Shown here one piece after another: positions 1 through 9,545 of a stretch of 64,000 bases of DNA. The stretch is taken from positions 744,501 to 808,500 of the forward strand of contig NZ_UGTM01000001.1 of assembly GCF_900454835.1 (NCBI RefSeq), in the 5' to 3' direction. Each line of letters begins with the position of its first letter. Positions within the stretch are counted from its first letter, which is position 1. The notes below the pieces were generated by a model. That model saw nothing but the letters and a program-made list of their open reading frames with translations. It had not been told where the DNA came from and did no database searches. A program made the position numbers and the translations under genes. Source of the DNA: Prevotella denticola. Lineage in GTDB: Bacteria; Bacteroidota; Bacteroidia; Bacteroidales; Bacteroidaceae.

Positions 1-859
1 CAACACAAACCAGCATTCAAAGGACTACGACAACCTCCGCAACCTCTTCCGTCCGTCACATGCCGACTATACCTATTACAGCAAATATGGCATCCGTGAT
101 CATCGTGGGGGCGGACGTGCATCGGCACGCATCACACTGTCCCGAGTAGTGGCAGGCGCACTGGCAAAACTCGTACTGCGGCAGCTGGGTATCAGTATCA
201 CGGCCTATACATCTCAAGTCGGCGATATACGGCTCGGCGGAGACTACCACCAATACGACTTCAGTCTCATCGAATCAAACCCTGTCCGATGTCCTGACCC
301 GGAGAAAGCCAAGGAAATGGAAACGCTCATAGCACAGGTAAAGCAGGATGGTGATACCATCGGCGGGGTCATCACCTGTGTCATCAAAGGCTGTCCTGCC
401 GGCCTGGGCGAGCCGGAATTCGGGAAGCTGCACGCACTGCTGGGTGCCGCCATGCTCAGCATCAACGCCGTAAAGGGATTTGAATACGGCGAGGGATTTG
501 CCGGCTCATCATGGCGTGGGAGTCAGCAGAACGACATCTTTCTGCCTGCCAAAGACAAACCTCAAACCTCAAACCTCAAACCTCAAACTCCAAACCTCAG
601 ACTCCAGAGCAATCACAGCGGCGGCATACAGGGCGGTATCAGCAACGGAGAAGACATCTACTTCCGTGTGGCCTTCAAGCCTGTCGCGACTCTGCTTATG
701 GAACAGCAGACTGTAGATAAAGAGGGGCATCCCGTCACAATGACCGTATGTGGCCGGCACGATCCCTGTGTCCTGCCCCGTGCAGTACCCATCGTTGAGG
801 CCATGGCTGCCATGACGATACTTGACACACTGCTGATAAGCAGGACAAACAGACTTTAG
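1..859 (+). CDS. aroC: chorismate synthase, 5'-truncated by window edge
   Basis: Chorismate synthase converts 5-enolpyruvylshikimate-3-phosphate to chorismate, the last step of the shikimate pathway, using reduced FMN. The reading frame is open from base 2, so the N-terminus lies outside the window; about 285 residues are visible. Conserved blocks seen are [10 protein letters not shown] (bases 107-136), [24 protein letters not shown] after the repeat insert, and [17 protein letters not shown] near the end. Between the EGF block and NHSGG the protein carries a low-complexity stretch coded by a heptanucleotide tandem repeat (bases 556-600), which is not a normal part of the family. It converges on pncA, with a shared terminator at 941-977. 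Confidence 0.95.
   Translation, partial: NTNQHSKDYDNLRNLFRPSHADYTYYSKYGIRDHRGGGRASARITLSRVVAGALAKLVLRQLGISITAYTSQVGDIRLGGDYHQYDFSLIESNPVRCPDPEKAKEMETLIAQVKQDGDTIGGVITCVIKGCPAGLGEPEFGKLHALLGAAMLSINAVKGFEYGEGFAGSSWRGSQQNDIFLPAKDKPQTSNLKPQTPNLRLQSNHSGGIQGGISNGEDIYFRVAFKPVATLLMEQQTVDKEGHPVTMTVCGRHDPCVLPRAVPIVEAMAAMTILDTLLISRTNRL
556..600 (+). repeat. CAAACCT heptanucleotide tandem repeat inside aroC
   Basis: Four perfect 7-base units CAAACCT run from 556 to 583, followed by degenerate units to about 600. Seven bases is not a multiple of three, so gain or loss of a single unit would shift the aroC frame; three units add or remove seven residues. The present copy number keeps the frame open, giving a P-Q-T-S-N-L-K type repeat in the protein. 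Confidence 0.9.
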
Positions 860-940
860 ATAGAAGCGGAACAATACATACAGGCATACTGCCGTCATGA
901 ACCCTGACACTTCAGGCATATTACTGTCGGGGAAAAAGAA

Positions 941-977
941 AAACAGTCGGGTGACTGGCCAGGTCACCCGACTGTTT
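941..977. terminator. bidirectional terminator between aroC and pncA
   Basis: A perfect 15-base inverted repeat (AAACAGTCGGGTGAC and its complement) closes over the palindromic core TGGCCAG. Both sides carry A/T runs (GAAAAAGAAAAAC before, TTTTCTCC after). It lies between the convergent aroC and pncA genes and can serve both. Confidence 0.85.
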
Positions 978-1110
978 TCTCCTATGGGACAGACTCTGAA
1001 ATCCATCTTATTCCAGCATTCCCTCTTCATACTGAAAGTACCGCAAGAACATCACCTGGCAGATTCTTTCCTGCGCAACAAAGCGGAGATGCCCACTGTT
1101 TCTGGACGGT

Positions 1111-1662
1111 TCAGTCCAAGGTCTTTATAAATGCTTTCAGCGTCGACCCGCCGTCAAGCGACGGAGCATAGGCCTCAAGGATGTTCAGACGTGTATTTCC
1201 GCCCCTACGCTTCAGGTCTTCTGCGGTGTTCAGTACACAGATGTCCCCTGCCAGACCGCAGACATCAATCTGTTCTATCCCCAAGGCACGGACCAGCCGG
1301 TTTATTACGTCTGCAGACACCTCATTCTGCATGATGGAATACTCATCCCTCTGGATACTGTCGCCTTTATATAACAAGGTAAAACCTCCTTTCGACTCAT
1401 TGAGGGTCACCAACAGCGGCTCCCATATAGCCGCACCTGCAGAATGCTGCACACAGTGGCGCGGCCATTGCCCACCCTCATCGGCAAAAGAACAGTGGTG
1501 GTAGGGGTGCCAGTCTGAAGTGACTATCTTCACTGCATATTCATCACCATGCGCCTTTACATACGCTGCCAGTGCATCCATCGCCTCGGCAGCGCCTTTT
1601 ACTGGGAGTGAACCACTGATAAAGTCGATCTGCGGATCGACTACCAATAACATTTTCTTCAT
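1111..1662 (-). CDS. pncA: nicotinamidase (isochorismatase-like cysteine hydrolase)
   Basis: Predicted to deamidate nicotinamide to nicotinate for NAD salvage. The 183-residue product has the PncA residue set: Asp9 (VVDPQIDF), Lys99 (LLYKGD) and Cys142 (GLAGDICVLNTAEDL) as the likely catalytic triad, and metal ligands Asp50 and His52 (SDWHP) with His69 (WPRHCVQ). A TTG codon two codons upstream also opens the frame, but the ATG at 1662 is preferred. It starts 22 bases after the pyrD stop, so it is probably the last gene of the pyrK-pyrD-pncA transcript, ending at the terminator at 941-977. Other isochorismatase-family amidases are less likely because the WPxHCVQ metal motif is complete. Confidence 0.87.
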   Translation of the reverse strand: MKKMLLVVDPQIDFISGSLPVKGAAEAMDALAAYVKAHGDEYAVKIVTSDWHPYHHCSFADEGGQWPRHCVQHSAGAAIWEPLLVTLNESKGGFTLLYKGDSIQRDEYSIMQNEVSADVINRLVRALGIEQIDVCGLAGDICVLNTAEDLKRRGGNTRLNILEAYAPSLDGGSTLKAFIKTLD

Positions 1663-1684
1663 CGTCAATCTTCCTTAGACATTA

Positions 1685-2590
1685 TCAGACACAACCGATT
1701 ACCTCTGTGATCGAGTGGCAGCCATGACGGTCGAGCCAGTCGTTGATACCGTCACGCACTTTAATCGTCACCTGCGGATCAATGAAGTTTGCAGTTCCTA
1801 TCTGGATAGCGGTAGCTCCTGCCATAAGAAACTCGATGGCATCCTCGGCTGTGGAAATACCGCCCAGACCGATGACTGGTATCTTCACAGCCTTTGCAAC
1901 ATCATTGACCATACGGACTGCTACGGGCTTTACAGCAGGACCACTCAGCCCCCCCGTACGGATACTCAGCTTCGGGCAACGCCGTTCAATGTCAATCGCC
2001 ATTCCCATCAATGTATTAATCAGCGATACTGAGTCGGCACCTTCATCCTCGCAGGCACATGCTATACCGGCAATATCCGTGACATTAGGCGAGAGCTTCA
2101 CAATCATTGTCTTATGGTAATGTTGGCGAACAGCCTTCACTATAGAAGCTGCACCGGAACAGGTAACACCGAACGACATACCGCCTTCTTTCACGTTAGG
2201 ACAAGAGATGTTGACCTCAATGGCAGGAATACTGTCCAGGGCATCAAGCCTCTCAGCCGTCTCAGCATATGATTCGGGGGAATCTCCACTCACGTTGACT
2301 ATCATATTAGTATCAATATCCTTTATCTCAGGATAGATGTGATCGATGAAATAATCCACTCCCTTGTTCTGTAAACCCACACAATTTAGCATTCCCTGAG
2401 GCGTCTCCACCATACGTGGATAGTCATTCCCTTCACGTGGTTTCAGCGTCGTTCCTTTGACAATGATGCCTCCAATCTCTTCCAATGGTACGAAATCAGC
2501 AAACTCCAATCCATAACCAAACGTGCCGCTGGCTGTCATTACAGGGTTCTTGAGATGTAAGTTATTTATCTTTACATTTAAATCAGCCAT
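1685..2590 (-). CDS. pyrD: dihydroorotate dehydrogenase catalytic subunit, class 1B
   Basis: Oxidises dihydroorotate to orotate in pyrimidine synthesis. At 301 residues it has the class 1B length and pattern: N-terminal [18 protein letters not shown], the FMN-site block VNISCPNVK, an active-site Cys in FGVTCSG, and C-terminal phosphate-binding [31 protein letters not shown] (only its key glycines are invariant). Class 1B enzymes pass electrons to NAD through PyrK, which is encoded immediately upstream. The 168-base gap to pyrK shows no feature I recognise. Confidence 0.95.
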   Translation of the reverse strand: MADLNVKINNLHLKNPVMTASGTFGYGLEFADFVPLEEIGGIIVKGTTLKPREGNDYPRMVETPQGMLNCVGLQNKGVDYFIDHIYPEIKDIDTNMIVNVSGDSPESYAETAERLDALDSIPAIEVNISCPNVKEGGMSFGVTCSGAASIVKAVRQHYHKTMIVKLSPNVTDIAGIACACEDEGADSVSLINTLMGMAIDIERRCPKLSIRTGGLSGPAVKPVAVRMVNDVAKAVKIPVIGLGGISTAEDAIEFLMAGATAIQIGTANFIDPQVTIKVRDGINDWLDRHGCHSITEVIGCV

Positions 2591-2758
2591 ACTATAATTA
2601 TCTTTTTTACATAATTACACCTTAACTCATAAGGATTATTGCCTCCACATAAAGTTCTTGCTTGTGTAGAATCATCCTTATTAGCCCTGTCAGGCTAATT
2701 GAACTGACCCAACTGACCGGATCCGATAAAGCCAATAATCCTAACTGTCCCATCCACC

Positions 2759-3535
2759 TTACTCCCCCCACAACAACCGTCGGGTATCGAAGACTGGTCC
2801 TTCTTTACAGACACAGAGATTACCTTCTGTGGTTTTCTCTACACAACAAAGGCAAGCACCAACGCCGCATGCCATCATATTCTCTAAGGATGCTTCACAA
2901 GGAATAGACTTCTGATGGGCGTAACGTGCCACAGCCATCATCATAGGCTTAGGACCACAGGTGGAGATACGGTCAAAAGGTCCGGTTGAAAGGACTGAAT
3001 GATTCGTCACAAAGCCTTTCTCACCCGCAGAGCCATCCTCCGTAGTTATGCAAACCTTTCCATACTTCTCGAAAAGCGGAACCTCTGCCAAATCGGCTGC
3101 CGTGCGGGCACCTAACAAAAAGACGGGACTTCCACCAGCCTCCTTGATCTGCTTACCGAAATAGAGCAATGGGGCAACGCCGACACCACCTCCAACAAGC
3201 AGAATACGCTCTGCAGGATGAGACAAAGGCGTAAATGTATTGCCCAAAGGGAGTACACAATTCAACATATCTCCCTCGTGCAGGCGTGCGAGCGTGCGCG
3301 TACCTTCTCCTACGGTTGCAACAAGCAGCCACAACTCATTACGGTCACGATCAACGAAATTAATGGAAATCGGACGGCGAAGAAAGGTAGAAGGCGAGCC
3401 GTCCACTCTCACCCCTACGAATTGACCGGGAAGCATCTCTGGAAGGGGCTTGTCGTCTGTCAGCTTAATAAGGACATTCCTTGCATTGATACGTTCCGCA
3501 GAAGATACCTTCAAATCGAGGACATACTTCTTCAT
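2759..3535 (-). CDS. pyrK: dihydroorotate dehydrogenase electron-transfer subunit
   Basis: PyrK carries FAD and a [2Fe-2S] cluster and moves electrons from PyrD to NAD. The 258-residue product has the FAD motif FLRRPISIN, the NAD-binding turn VGGGVGVAPLLYFGKQ, and a C-terminal Cys cluster (ACGVGACLCC, then LCVCKEGP) that ligates the 2Fe-2S centre. The frame stays open 38 codons further upstream, but that extension is translated from a dispersed repeat (3568-3697); the ATG at 3535 beginning MKKYVLDLKV matches the family N-terminus. Confidence 0.93.
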   Translation of the reverse strand: MKKYVLDLKVSSAERINARNVLIKLTDDKPLPEMLPGQFVGVRVDGSPSTFLRRPISINFVDRDRNELWLLVATVGEGTRTLARLHEGDMLNCVLPLGNTFTPLSHPAERILLVGGGVGVAPLLYFGKQIKEAGGSPVFLLGARTAADLAEVPLFEKYGKVCITTEDGSAGEKGFVTNHSVLSTGPFDRISTCGPKPMMMAVARYAHQKSIPCEASLENMMACGVGACLCCVEKTTEGNLCVCKEGPVFDTRRLLWGE

Positions 3536-3567
3536 CTTTATCTTGCCTTTAAGTATTATGCAATTAC

Positions 3568-3697
3568 TGCAAACGAGGGCAGAGGAAATTTTAATTTCAA
3601 TCTGTCGAGTGCAGCTTATTTTATGCAAAAATAATGCAAACGAGGACAAAAGAGAGCTTGCTCTCTGTTTGTCGAGTGCAGCTTATTTTATGCAAAT
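3568..3697. repeat. duplicated 63-base intergenic element
   Basis: Two copies, 3568-3630 and 3635-3697, are offset by 67 bases. Both begin TGCAAACGAGG and end with the identical block GTCGAGTGCAGCTTATTTTA followed by TGCAAA; the middles differ. Read on the minus strand, each copy is entered by a -7-like box (TATTTTTG at 3626-3633 and TAAATTTG at 3693-3700) pointing toward pyrK, so the repeat may supply promoter elements. I did not see the motif elsewhere in the window. Confidence 0.85.
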
Positions 3698-3775
3698 TTA
3701 GATAAAATATCCCGATTAAAAGCTGATTGGGGGAAAAAACAGAAATAAATCCTTTGCCGACAGGCTTACGGCTGT

Positions 3776-3813
3776 GTTTGTACAAGAAACAAAAGTTTGT
3801 ACAAGAAACAAAA
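3776..3813. repeat. perfect 19-base tandem direct repeat
   Basis: GTTTGTACAAGAAACAAAA occurs twice back to back (3776-3794 and 3795-3813). No function is evident. Confidence 0.9.
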
Positions 3814-4080
3814 ACCGAAGACACGCAAATCTGACATACAGACTTTCATATTCTCCTTATAGATGACCGGGACTATCAGTTCAACAGGAGAAGATGGGAT
3901 ACAAAAACGGAAAAGCAGGCGATAACCAGTGGTTCCTTGTTTTCCCGGCCTCGAAATATCTTTGCATGAAAATTGTCTGACATATTAAGCACAGAAGGCA
4001 GAGAGGATAAATTGTATGTTTACAACCATCAGATGTTCAGTTAGGTATAATACCGTTTTACAAAGGTGCCCGATAAGACC

Positions 4081-4145
4081 TCAATCAAGCACTACTTATC
4101 CTCAACTAAGCACTTGTCAGATTTCAATTAGTGTTTAATAGCGTT
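4081..4145. repeat. weak 22-base-period repeat array
   Basis: TCAAtcAAGCACT, TCAActAAGCACT and TCAAttAGTGTTT start at 4081, 4102 and 4124, spacings of 21 and 22 bases. Each unit has small internal dyads (AAG...CTT). It resembles a decayed member of the 22-base palindromic arrays found at other sites in this window. Confidence 0.35.
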
Positions 4146-4346
4146 GCAACTAGACTCCTTTTTTACACCGTCTGTAATTATCTGGTAATCAGTATGCTGT
4201 AAGAGCAGTTCTTGTCTGCGTAAGACAGGATGAACGAGGAAGGTCGGCATCAGAAAGCAGTTGTACAGCAATATCCAGCAATAATGTTTGCAGTCTGCAC
4301 ATGACATTTTATTCAAGTACCGATACTGGAATTACAGAAAAATGCG

Positions 4347-4354
4347 TAATTTTG
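4347..4354 (+). promoter_or_regulatory. probable -7 box for the EamA pair
   Basis: TAATTTTG fits TAnnTTTG and lies 34 bases before the GTG start of the first transporter. No clear -33 box was found at the right distance. Confidence 0.4.
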
Positions 4355-4388
4355 CACCCGTTTACAGTTTACCAGACATTAATAAGTT

Positions 4389-5312
4389 GTGGACCATTCA
4401 TCTACCATAAAGGGCTATGGCTATGCCACCCTTTCAGCCATCACATTCGGAACGATTCCCCTTTTCTCCATCCCGGTTATGGAGGCGGGTATGTCGCTGC
4501 CGTCTGTACTGATTTACCGTTTTGCATTCGGCTGTCTCTCGATGATGGCAGTTCTGCTCTGGCGTAGGCAGACCCTGCACATCCGGTGGGGAGACGGTCT
4601 GCGCATCATGTTTCTTTCCCTCCTATATGCCGTATCGGCGGTATGTCTCTTCAGCAGCTATGAGTATATGCCTGGCGGTGTCGCAACGACGTTGCTGTTC
4701 TCCTATCCTGTATGGACGGAGATACTGCTCATTCTGTTCTTCCATGAGAAGATAACGTTGCGTATAACTCTGGCGGTTTTTCTGGCAATTGCCGGTGTGT
4801 TCTTTCTCGGGGGTATCGGTCAGATGGATGGCATCAAGTCGGTATGGGGGATAGTCCTCGCCATGTCTTCTGGGCTGCTTTATGCCATCTATATGGTCAT
4901 TTTTCCCCATATGCGTATCCGAAGACTCCCGGCACTCAAGCTGAATTTCTATATTTTTTTCATGGCAATGCTCCTGCTTGTCCTGTATGCCTCGTTCACG
5001 GCAGGCGGTGTACAGCGTATTCCTGACGGGGCATCATTTTTTTCGCTCATACTTCTCGGGCTGGTTCCGACTACGGTCAGCAACGTCACTCTTGTGCGGT
5101 CGCTTACACTGATCGACTCTGCCAGCGTGGCAATCCTTGGTGCTTTCGAGCCCCTTACAGCAATGGCCATCGGCATCACGCTCATGGGCGAACCGCTCAC
5201 TACCGCTGTCGTCATCGGTTTCGTGCTCATCATTGCCTCTGTACTGATTCTTATCACCAAAGGGAAAACCTCACCAAATCCGCTTCGGAAATATGCCAGT
5301 CATAAAGAATAA
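4389..5312 (+). CDS. EamA/DMT-family membrane transporter
   Basis: A 307-residue integral membrane protein with ten predicted hydrophobic segments in two repeated halves, typical of EamA (drug/metabolite) transporters; substrate cannot be told. The first-half block YRFAFG and the second-half LGAFEPLTAMAIGITLMGEPLT are the recognisable EamA signatures. The start is GTG at 4389: an in-frame TAA at 4383 leaves no earlier start, and the first ATG is some 30 codons inside. It overlaps the next EamA gene by 20 bases, so the two are co-transcribed. Confidence 0.87.
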   Translation: MDHSSTIKGYGYATLSAITFGTIPLFSIPVMEAGMSLPSVLIYRFAFGCLSMMAVLLWRRQTLHIRWGDGLRIMFLSLLYAVSAVCLFSSYEYMPGGVATTLLFSYPVWTEILLILFFHEKITLRITLAVFLAIAGVFFLGGIGQMDGIKSVWGIVLAMSSGLLYAIYMVIFPHMRIRRLPALKLNFYIFFMAMLLLVLYASFTAGGVQRIPDGASFFSLILLGLVPTTVSNVTLVRSLTLIDSASVAILGAFEPLTAMAIGITLMGEPLTTAVVIGFVLIIASVLILITKGKTSPNPLRKYASHKE

Positions 5313-6173
5313 CATCATCCTGTGGCATCTCCTCGCTGCCGTCATCGTCGGCGTATGGGGAACGACCTTTGTCAATACGAAAGTCCTTTACAACAGCGGA
5401 CTGACCCCATTGGAGATTTTCTTTCTCCGGTTTCTAATCGCCTATATCTGTATATGGTTCATCTCGCCACGCCGGCTTTTTTCCCGGACATGGCATGATG
5501 AGCTGATTATGCTGCTGCTGGGTGTCACGGGAGGTTCCGTCTTCTTTCTCGCTGAAAACTATGCTGTAGGGCTTACCTATGTCAACAACGTCAGTTTCAT
5601 AGTCTGCACGGCTCCCTTGATGACTGTGATACTTGGCATTGCCTTCGTAAGAAGCATCAAGGCACGCTGGCCACTGATAATCGGTTCGCTGGTTGCACTG
5701 GCGGGCGTGGCAATCGTCATCTTCAATGGCAGCCTTGTCTTGCACCTCAATCCATGGGGCGATCTGCTGGCTCTGCTGGCATCGGTATGCTGGGCTGTCT
5801 ATTCTCTGCTGATGAGGAAGGTTTCACACGCTTATTCTGCATTTTCATTACACGTAAGATTTTCTTTTACGGGCTTGTGACGGTATTACCGGCATTCTTC
5901 TTCGATCCATGGACCGCCGCCCCATCCATGCTGCTGATGCCGAAGGTTGTCTTGAACCTGCTCTTCCTCGGGCTTGTTGCCTCTTTCCTCTGCTTTGTCC
6001 TGTGGACATTGGTCATTGGAAAAATCGGTGCCATGACCTCTTCGAACTATCTGTACCTCAATCCTGTCACCACCGTTGTTGCAAGCGCTGTCTTTCTCAG
6101 CGAGCCCATGACTGCCATTGCGTATGTCGGAAGTGCGTTGATACTTGCGGGTGTAGCGGTGGCGAATAAATAA
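5293..6173 (+). pseudogene. EamA/DMT-family transporter broken by a one-base frameshift
   Basis: The frame from ATG 5293 codes the first six transmembrane segments and stops at 5880. The remaining segments, from FITRKIFFYGL to the end at 6173, continue in another frame. The switch falls at the run TTTT (5842-5845): adding one T would read SAFFITRKIFFYG without interruption and give a protein of about 293 residues with the normal EamA double repeat. The C-terminal half keeps normal coding character (NYLYLNPVTTVVAS, LSEPMTAIAYVGSALILAGV), so the lesion is recent or a base-call error in the homopolymer. Confidence 0.82.
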
Positions 6174-6330
6174 TCTCAGGAGAATTGTACACGTCTGAAT
6201 AACCGTTGTAGCACCCATACAAGCTCAGTATATGTTCAGCCAGCCTCAACTATGTAAGTCGAGAGTGTTTCAAAATACAAACCAACGACTTGACAACTTT
6301 CAATCTGTAAGATGATATTTCCAAAAAGGG

Positions 6331-6378
6331 AAAAGCCCGTTTCTCTACTCACAAAGGAGTTTTGAAACGGGCCTTTCT
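6331..6378. terminator. terminator between the EamA pair and guaA
   Basis: GCCCGTTTC (6335-6343) pairs with GAAACGGGC (6364-6372), followed by CTTTCTTATT on the plus strand and preceded by A-rich sequence that gives U-rich RNA on the minus strand. It lies between convergent genes. Confidence 0.75.
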
Positions 6379-6462
6379 TATTGTGTCGTTTTAGGCTGTA
6401 AGACTTTCAAAAAGGCATTCGTGTTTTAACGCATCCTCCTGTTCTTCTGCCGCGACCTTATC

Positions 6463-8007
6463 TTATTCCCACTCGATTGTCGAGGGCGGTTTGGAGGAGA
6501 TGTCATAACATACGCGGTTGACGCCTTTTACCTTGCGGATAATCTCGTTGGAGACATCAGCCATGAAGTCGTAAGGAAGATGTGCCCAGTCGGCTGTCAT
6601 GGCATCCATTGAGGTGACAGCGCGGAGGGCAACAGGATGCTCATAGGTTCGTTCGTCGCCCATGACGCCTACGGAGCGGATAGTAGAAAGCAGTACGGTT
6701 CCTGCCTGCCATACATGGTCGTAAAGACTTGTTCCATCGGGCATCGTGTAGTCGTGCATCTTTTCAATATAAATGTCGTCGGCATCCTGAAGAATACGTA
6801 CCTTCTCACGGGTGATGTCGCCCAGAATGCGGACAGCAAGGCCAGGTCCGGGGAAAGGATGGCGTTTGATAAGACGCTCGGGCATTTCCAGCTGATGGCC
6901 CACCCGGCGGACTTCATCCTTGAAGAGCCAGCGGAGAGGCTCGCAGAGCCGAAGTCGCATCTCATCGGGAAGTCCACCGACATTGTGGTGGCTCTTGATG
7001 ACCATACCCGTAATGCTCAGGCTTTCAATGCGGTCAGGATAGATTGTACCCTGCGCCAGCCACTTGGCATCCGTGATCTTCCTGGCCTCTGCATTGAATA
7101 CCTCGACGAAGTCCCGGCCGATGATCTTGCGTTTCTGTTCAGGGTCAGTCACGCCTTCCAGATCCTTGAAGAACTTTTCAGAAGCATCCACGCCTGTCAC
7201 GTTCAGTCCAAGTCCCTTGTAAGCCTTCATTACCTTTGCAAATTCGTTCTTGCGCAGCATGCCATGATCAACGAAGATACAGGTAAGGTTCTTGCCGATT
7301 GCCTTGTTGAGCAATACCGCACATACGGAAGAGTCGACACCGCCGGAAAGACCAAGGATGACACGGTCATTGCCGACCTGTCCTCGTATCTCCTGAACAG
7401 TGCTCTCGATGAAAGAGGCCGCACTCCATTCCTGCCTGCTTCCGCAGATGTCAACTACAAAGTTCTTCAGCAGCTGTTTCCCCTGCAGGGTGTGGTAAAC
7501 TTCCGGGTGGAACTGCACTGCCCATACCGGTTGCGTCTTCGATGCGAATGCAGCATACTTGACATCTCCTGTCGATGCGATGGCCTCGTAATCTGCCGGG
7601 ATGGCCGTTATTGTGTCGCCATGACTCATCCAGACTTGAGACCCCTTTTCGAAACCTGCAAAGAGACGGTTGTCAAGGCTGATTGTCTCCAGATTGGCAC
7701 GACCGTACTCACGCGTACCGGTCTGTTCTACCTTTCCTCCATTTGAATAAGAGAGGAACTGGGCGCCATAACAGATTCCGAGGACCGGGATCCTGCCGAT
7801 GAACTGGCTGAGGTCTGTCTTGAAAGCCTCCGGGTCGTGGACGGAATAAGGCGATCCGGAAAGAATCACTCCGATCACCGACGGGTCGTCCTTGGGAAAC
7901 TTGTTGTAAGGAAGAATCTCGCAGAAGGTGTCAAGCTCACGTACACGGCGGCCGATGAGCTGTGTGGTCTGTGAGCCGAAGTCCAAAATGATAATCTTCT
8001 GTTGCAT
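6463..8007 (-). CDS. guaA: GMP synthase (glutamine-hydrolysing)
   Basis: Converts XMP to GMP with ATP and glutamine. The 514-residue protein has the class I amidotransferase domain first ([12 protein letters not shown], nucleophile Cys in GICYGAQFL, His-Glu in [10 protein letters not shown]), then the ATP pyrophosphatase domain (P-loop [13 protein letters not shown]) and the GMP synthase C-terminal dimerisation domain ending [11 protein letters not shown]. The frame is open 23 codons further upstream, but the ATG at 8007 ([11 protein letters not shown]) matches the family start. It follows the nucleotidyltransferase by 28 bases and shares its promoter. Confidence 0.97.
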   Translation of the reverse strand: MQQKIIILDFGSQTTQLIGRRVRELDTFCEILPYNKFPKDDPSVIGVILSGSPYSVHDPEAFKTDLSQFIGRIPVLGICYGAQFLSYSNGGKVEQTGTREYGRANLETISLDNRLFAGFEKGSQVWMSHGDTITAIPADYEAIASTGDVKYAAFASKTQPVWAVQFHPEVYHTLQGKQLLKNFVVDICGSRQEWSAASFIESTVQEIRGQVGNDRVILGLSGGVDSSVCAVLLNKAIGKNLTCIFVDHGMLRKNEFAKVMKAYKGLGLNVTGVDASEKFFKDLEGVTDPEQKRKIIGRDFVEVFNAEARKITDAKWLAQGTIYPDRIESLSITGMVIKSHHNVGGLPDEMRLRLCEPLRWLFKDEVRRVGHQLEMPERLIKRHPFPGPGLAVRILGDITREKVRILQDADDIYIEKMHDYTMPDGTSLYDHVWQAGTVLLSTIRSVGVMGDERTYEHPVALRAVTSMDAMTADWAHLPYDFMADVSNEIIRKVKGVNRVCYDISSKPPSTIEWE

Positions 8008-8035
8008 TGAATGATAATAATATTTAAAGGGCGTA

Positions 8036-8842
8036 TCAGTCCTCCGGACTGGAGACCTGACGACCTGAATTTGCAATAAAGTCTTCTGCTGTCTGCAGAG
8101 TGTTGAGTTTGCCTACATCCACAAGATGAAGGTCGTTCTTCAGTTCACCACGGATGTCCAGCCTTGCGCAGTTGCTGATATAGAAATCCATGATCGGGAA
8201 CTTGTCTTTCCCTACGGCCTCGATTGCCTGCAAGGCAGAGGGAGCCACTACGTGAATACCCGAGAAGGCATAGAGGTAGCAGTTGTTCTGGTGATATGAA
8301 GCCACATCTTCTGACGGTGATACGAAATGCAGCCGGCGGATGTCTGCATGAGGCGATTTCACTTCGCCGGTAGCAATGTTCGTCCATCCTGCCAACCGCA
8401 GGTTCTTGTCAAAGACAAGGTAACGCTGGGTGACACGTCGGCTTACCAGGAGCAGTGCATCAGCCTTTTTCTCCAGGGCATGTCGATAGAAGGCAGCCAG
8501 ATCTACATTGCTCAATATGTCCACATTATGGATCAGCACCGGCCAGTGTCCGTCAAAAAGCGAAGCAGCTCGCTTGATGCCGCCGCCGGTATCAAGGAGC
8601 TGCTCTGATTCGTCAGACACATGGATTTCCACGCTATAATCGTGTGTCTTCAGGTAGCTTTTTATCTGGTCTGCAAAATGATGCACATTCACAACCATGC
8701 GGTTGCATCCTGCCTCTGTCAGTCTTCTGATGACATGTTCAAGCAGCGGCGTATCCCCTACCCTTACCAACGCCTTGGGCATTGTGTCAGTAAGTGGTTT
8801 CAAGCGGGTCCCGAGACCGGCTGCAAAAATCATTGCTTGCAT
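8036..8842 (-). CDS. sugar-phosphate nucleotidyltransferase family protein
   Basis: A 268-residue NTP-transferase (Rossmann-like) protein with the nucleotide-binding signature [20 protein letters not shown] at the N-terminus and a second block [15 protein letters not shown] that normally holds the metal-binding Asp. Closest in style to MurNAc-1-P uridylyltransferase (MurU) or related mannose/heptose-1-P nucleotidyltransferases; the sugar cannot be decided from the sequence. It is the promoter-proximal gene of a two-gene operon with guaA. Confidence 0.8.
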   Translation of the reverse strand: MQAMIFAAGLGTRLKPLTDTMPKALVRVGDTPLLEHVIRRLTEAGCNRMVVNVHHFADQIKSYLKTHDYSVEIHVSDESEQLLDTGGGIKRAASLFDGHWPVLIHNVDILSNVDLAAFYRHALEKKADALLLVSRRVTQRYLVFDKNLRLAGWTNIATGEVKSPHADIRRLHFVSPSEDVASYHQNNCYLYAFSGIHVVAPSALQAIEAVGKDKFPIMDFYISNCARLDIRGELKNDLHLVDVGKLNTLQTAEDFIANSGRQVSSPED

Positions 8843-8862
8843 TGGCTTCTTTTTTATGCCTG

Positions 8863-8893
8863 CAAAATTACGTTTTTTATTTCAGTCTGCAAA
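8863..8893 (-). promoter_or_regulatory. promoter of the nucleotidyltransferase-guaA operon
   Basis: On the minus strand TTTG (8890-8893) is followed after 19 bases by TAATTTTG (8863-8870), the Bacteroidetes sigma-ABfr pattern. The -7 box lies 20 bases before the ATG at 8842. Confidence 0.75.
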
Positions 8894-9166
8894 GGAAAGG
8901 ACCGCATAAATCATAAAAAGAAGCAGAGGGTGACAGCCGGCTTTCCGGCCGATGATATTTTCTCTGTTCCTGTCCTTTATTTTCATTTATCCTTCTTTTT
9001 ATCCTGCCGTGGGAATGTCTGTTCTTTATGGAAATACCATCCATCTATATAATGGAAACACATGACTATTGTCCCGAAGAGTTTGTGTACGAAACGGAAT
9101 ATCCCGCTGTTACGGAATTGACGTATATCAATATTTCCCTATACGGGAGATAATTGTCTGCTGTTA

Positions 9167-9199
9167 TTTGTCCGGAAACATAGCCTGTGACTACCTTTG
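9167..9199 (+). promoter_or_regulatory. promoter of orphan transcription unit
   Basis: TTTG (9167-9170), 21 bases, then TACCTTTG (9192-9199): a complete match to the Bacteroidetes promoter consensus with no annotated gene downstream on this strand. Confidence 0.7.
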
Positions 9200-9204
9200 T
9201 ACCA

Positions 9205-9410
9205 CGGAAAGAAAAATCATTTAGGACAGCAGTAAATAGATTCAGGTTTTAGTTATCTCAGGTAGAATTAATTGATTGTTTCAGTGGAAATCAGGCTGTC
9301 AGTAATTTTAAGGTTAATTTGATTAGGGTTCAGGAGAAACACTATGGGCTGTCTGTCGACAGCTATGGAGAAGGCACAACAAGGCGGGTGACCGCTGTTG
9401 TGCCTTTTCT
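9205..9410 (+). ncRNA. candidate small RNA or tiny-peptide transcript
   Basis: Transcription from the promoter at 9167-9199 would start near 9205 and stop at the hairpin at 9371-9410, giving an RNA of about 200 nt. It contains the dyad CTGTCGACAG (9354-9363) and a possible 15-codon ORF (ATG 9344 to TGA 9391) preceded by CAGGAGAAACACT, a fair ribosome binding site. The family is not recognised. Promoter and terminator are seen; expression and function are inferred. Confidence 0.45.
9371..9410 (+). terminator. rho-independent terminator of the orphan unit
   Basis: AAGGCACAACA (9371-9381) pairs with TGTTGTGCCTT (9396-9406), with U-rich tail TTTTCTT on the plus strand. Confidence 0.8.
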
Positions 9411-9511
9411 TCGTTGACGACTTGTTGTTCCCGGGTGAACTCTGCGTTTCCAGTACAAAGGAGTTGAGGATGTCCGTAAAAACAAGAGTTCCATGTAGAC
9501 CTTTCAGCATA

Positions 9512-9545
9512 CGCCTATATCGTTTGCGTGTCGATATAGGCTTTT
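9512..9545. terminator. hairpin at the end of the LuxR gene
   Basis: GCCTATATCG (9513-9522) pairs with CGATATAGGC (9532-9541) followed by TTTT. The T-tract favours the plus strand, but the hairpin lies just past the stop of the leftward LuxR-type gene and may end that transcript too. Confidence 0.65.

Larger units (their letters stand above)
3536..4388. other. gene-free region upstream of pyrK and of the EamA transporter
   Basis: Divergent intergenic region of about 850 bases. It holds a duplicated 63-base element (3568-3697), a perfect 19-base tandem repeat (3776-3813), a weak 22-base-period array (4081-4145) and a probable -7 box for the transporter (4347-4354). No convincing ORF was seen; short frames over the duplicated element reflect the repeat itself. 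Confidence 0.7.

Noticed and set aside
3536..3649. 38-codon N-terminal extension of PyrK
   Set aside because: It is translated from the duplicated 63-base element; the ATG at 3535 matches the family start.
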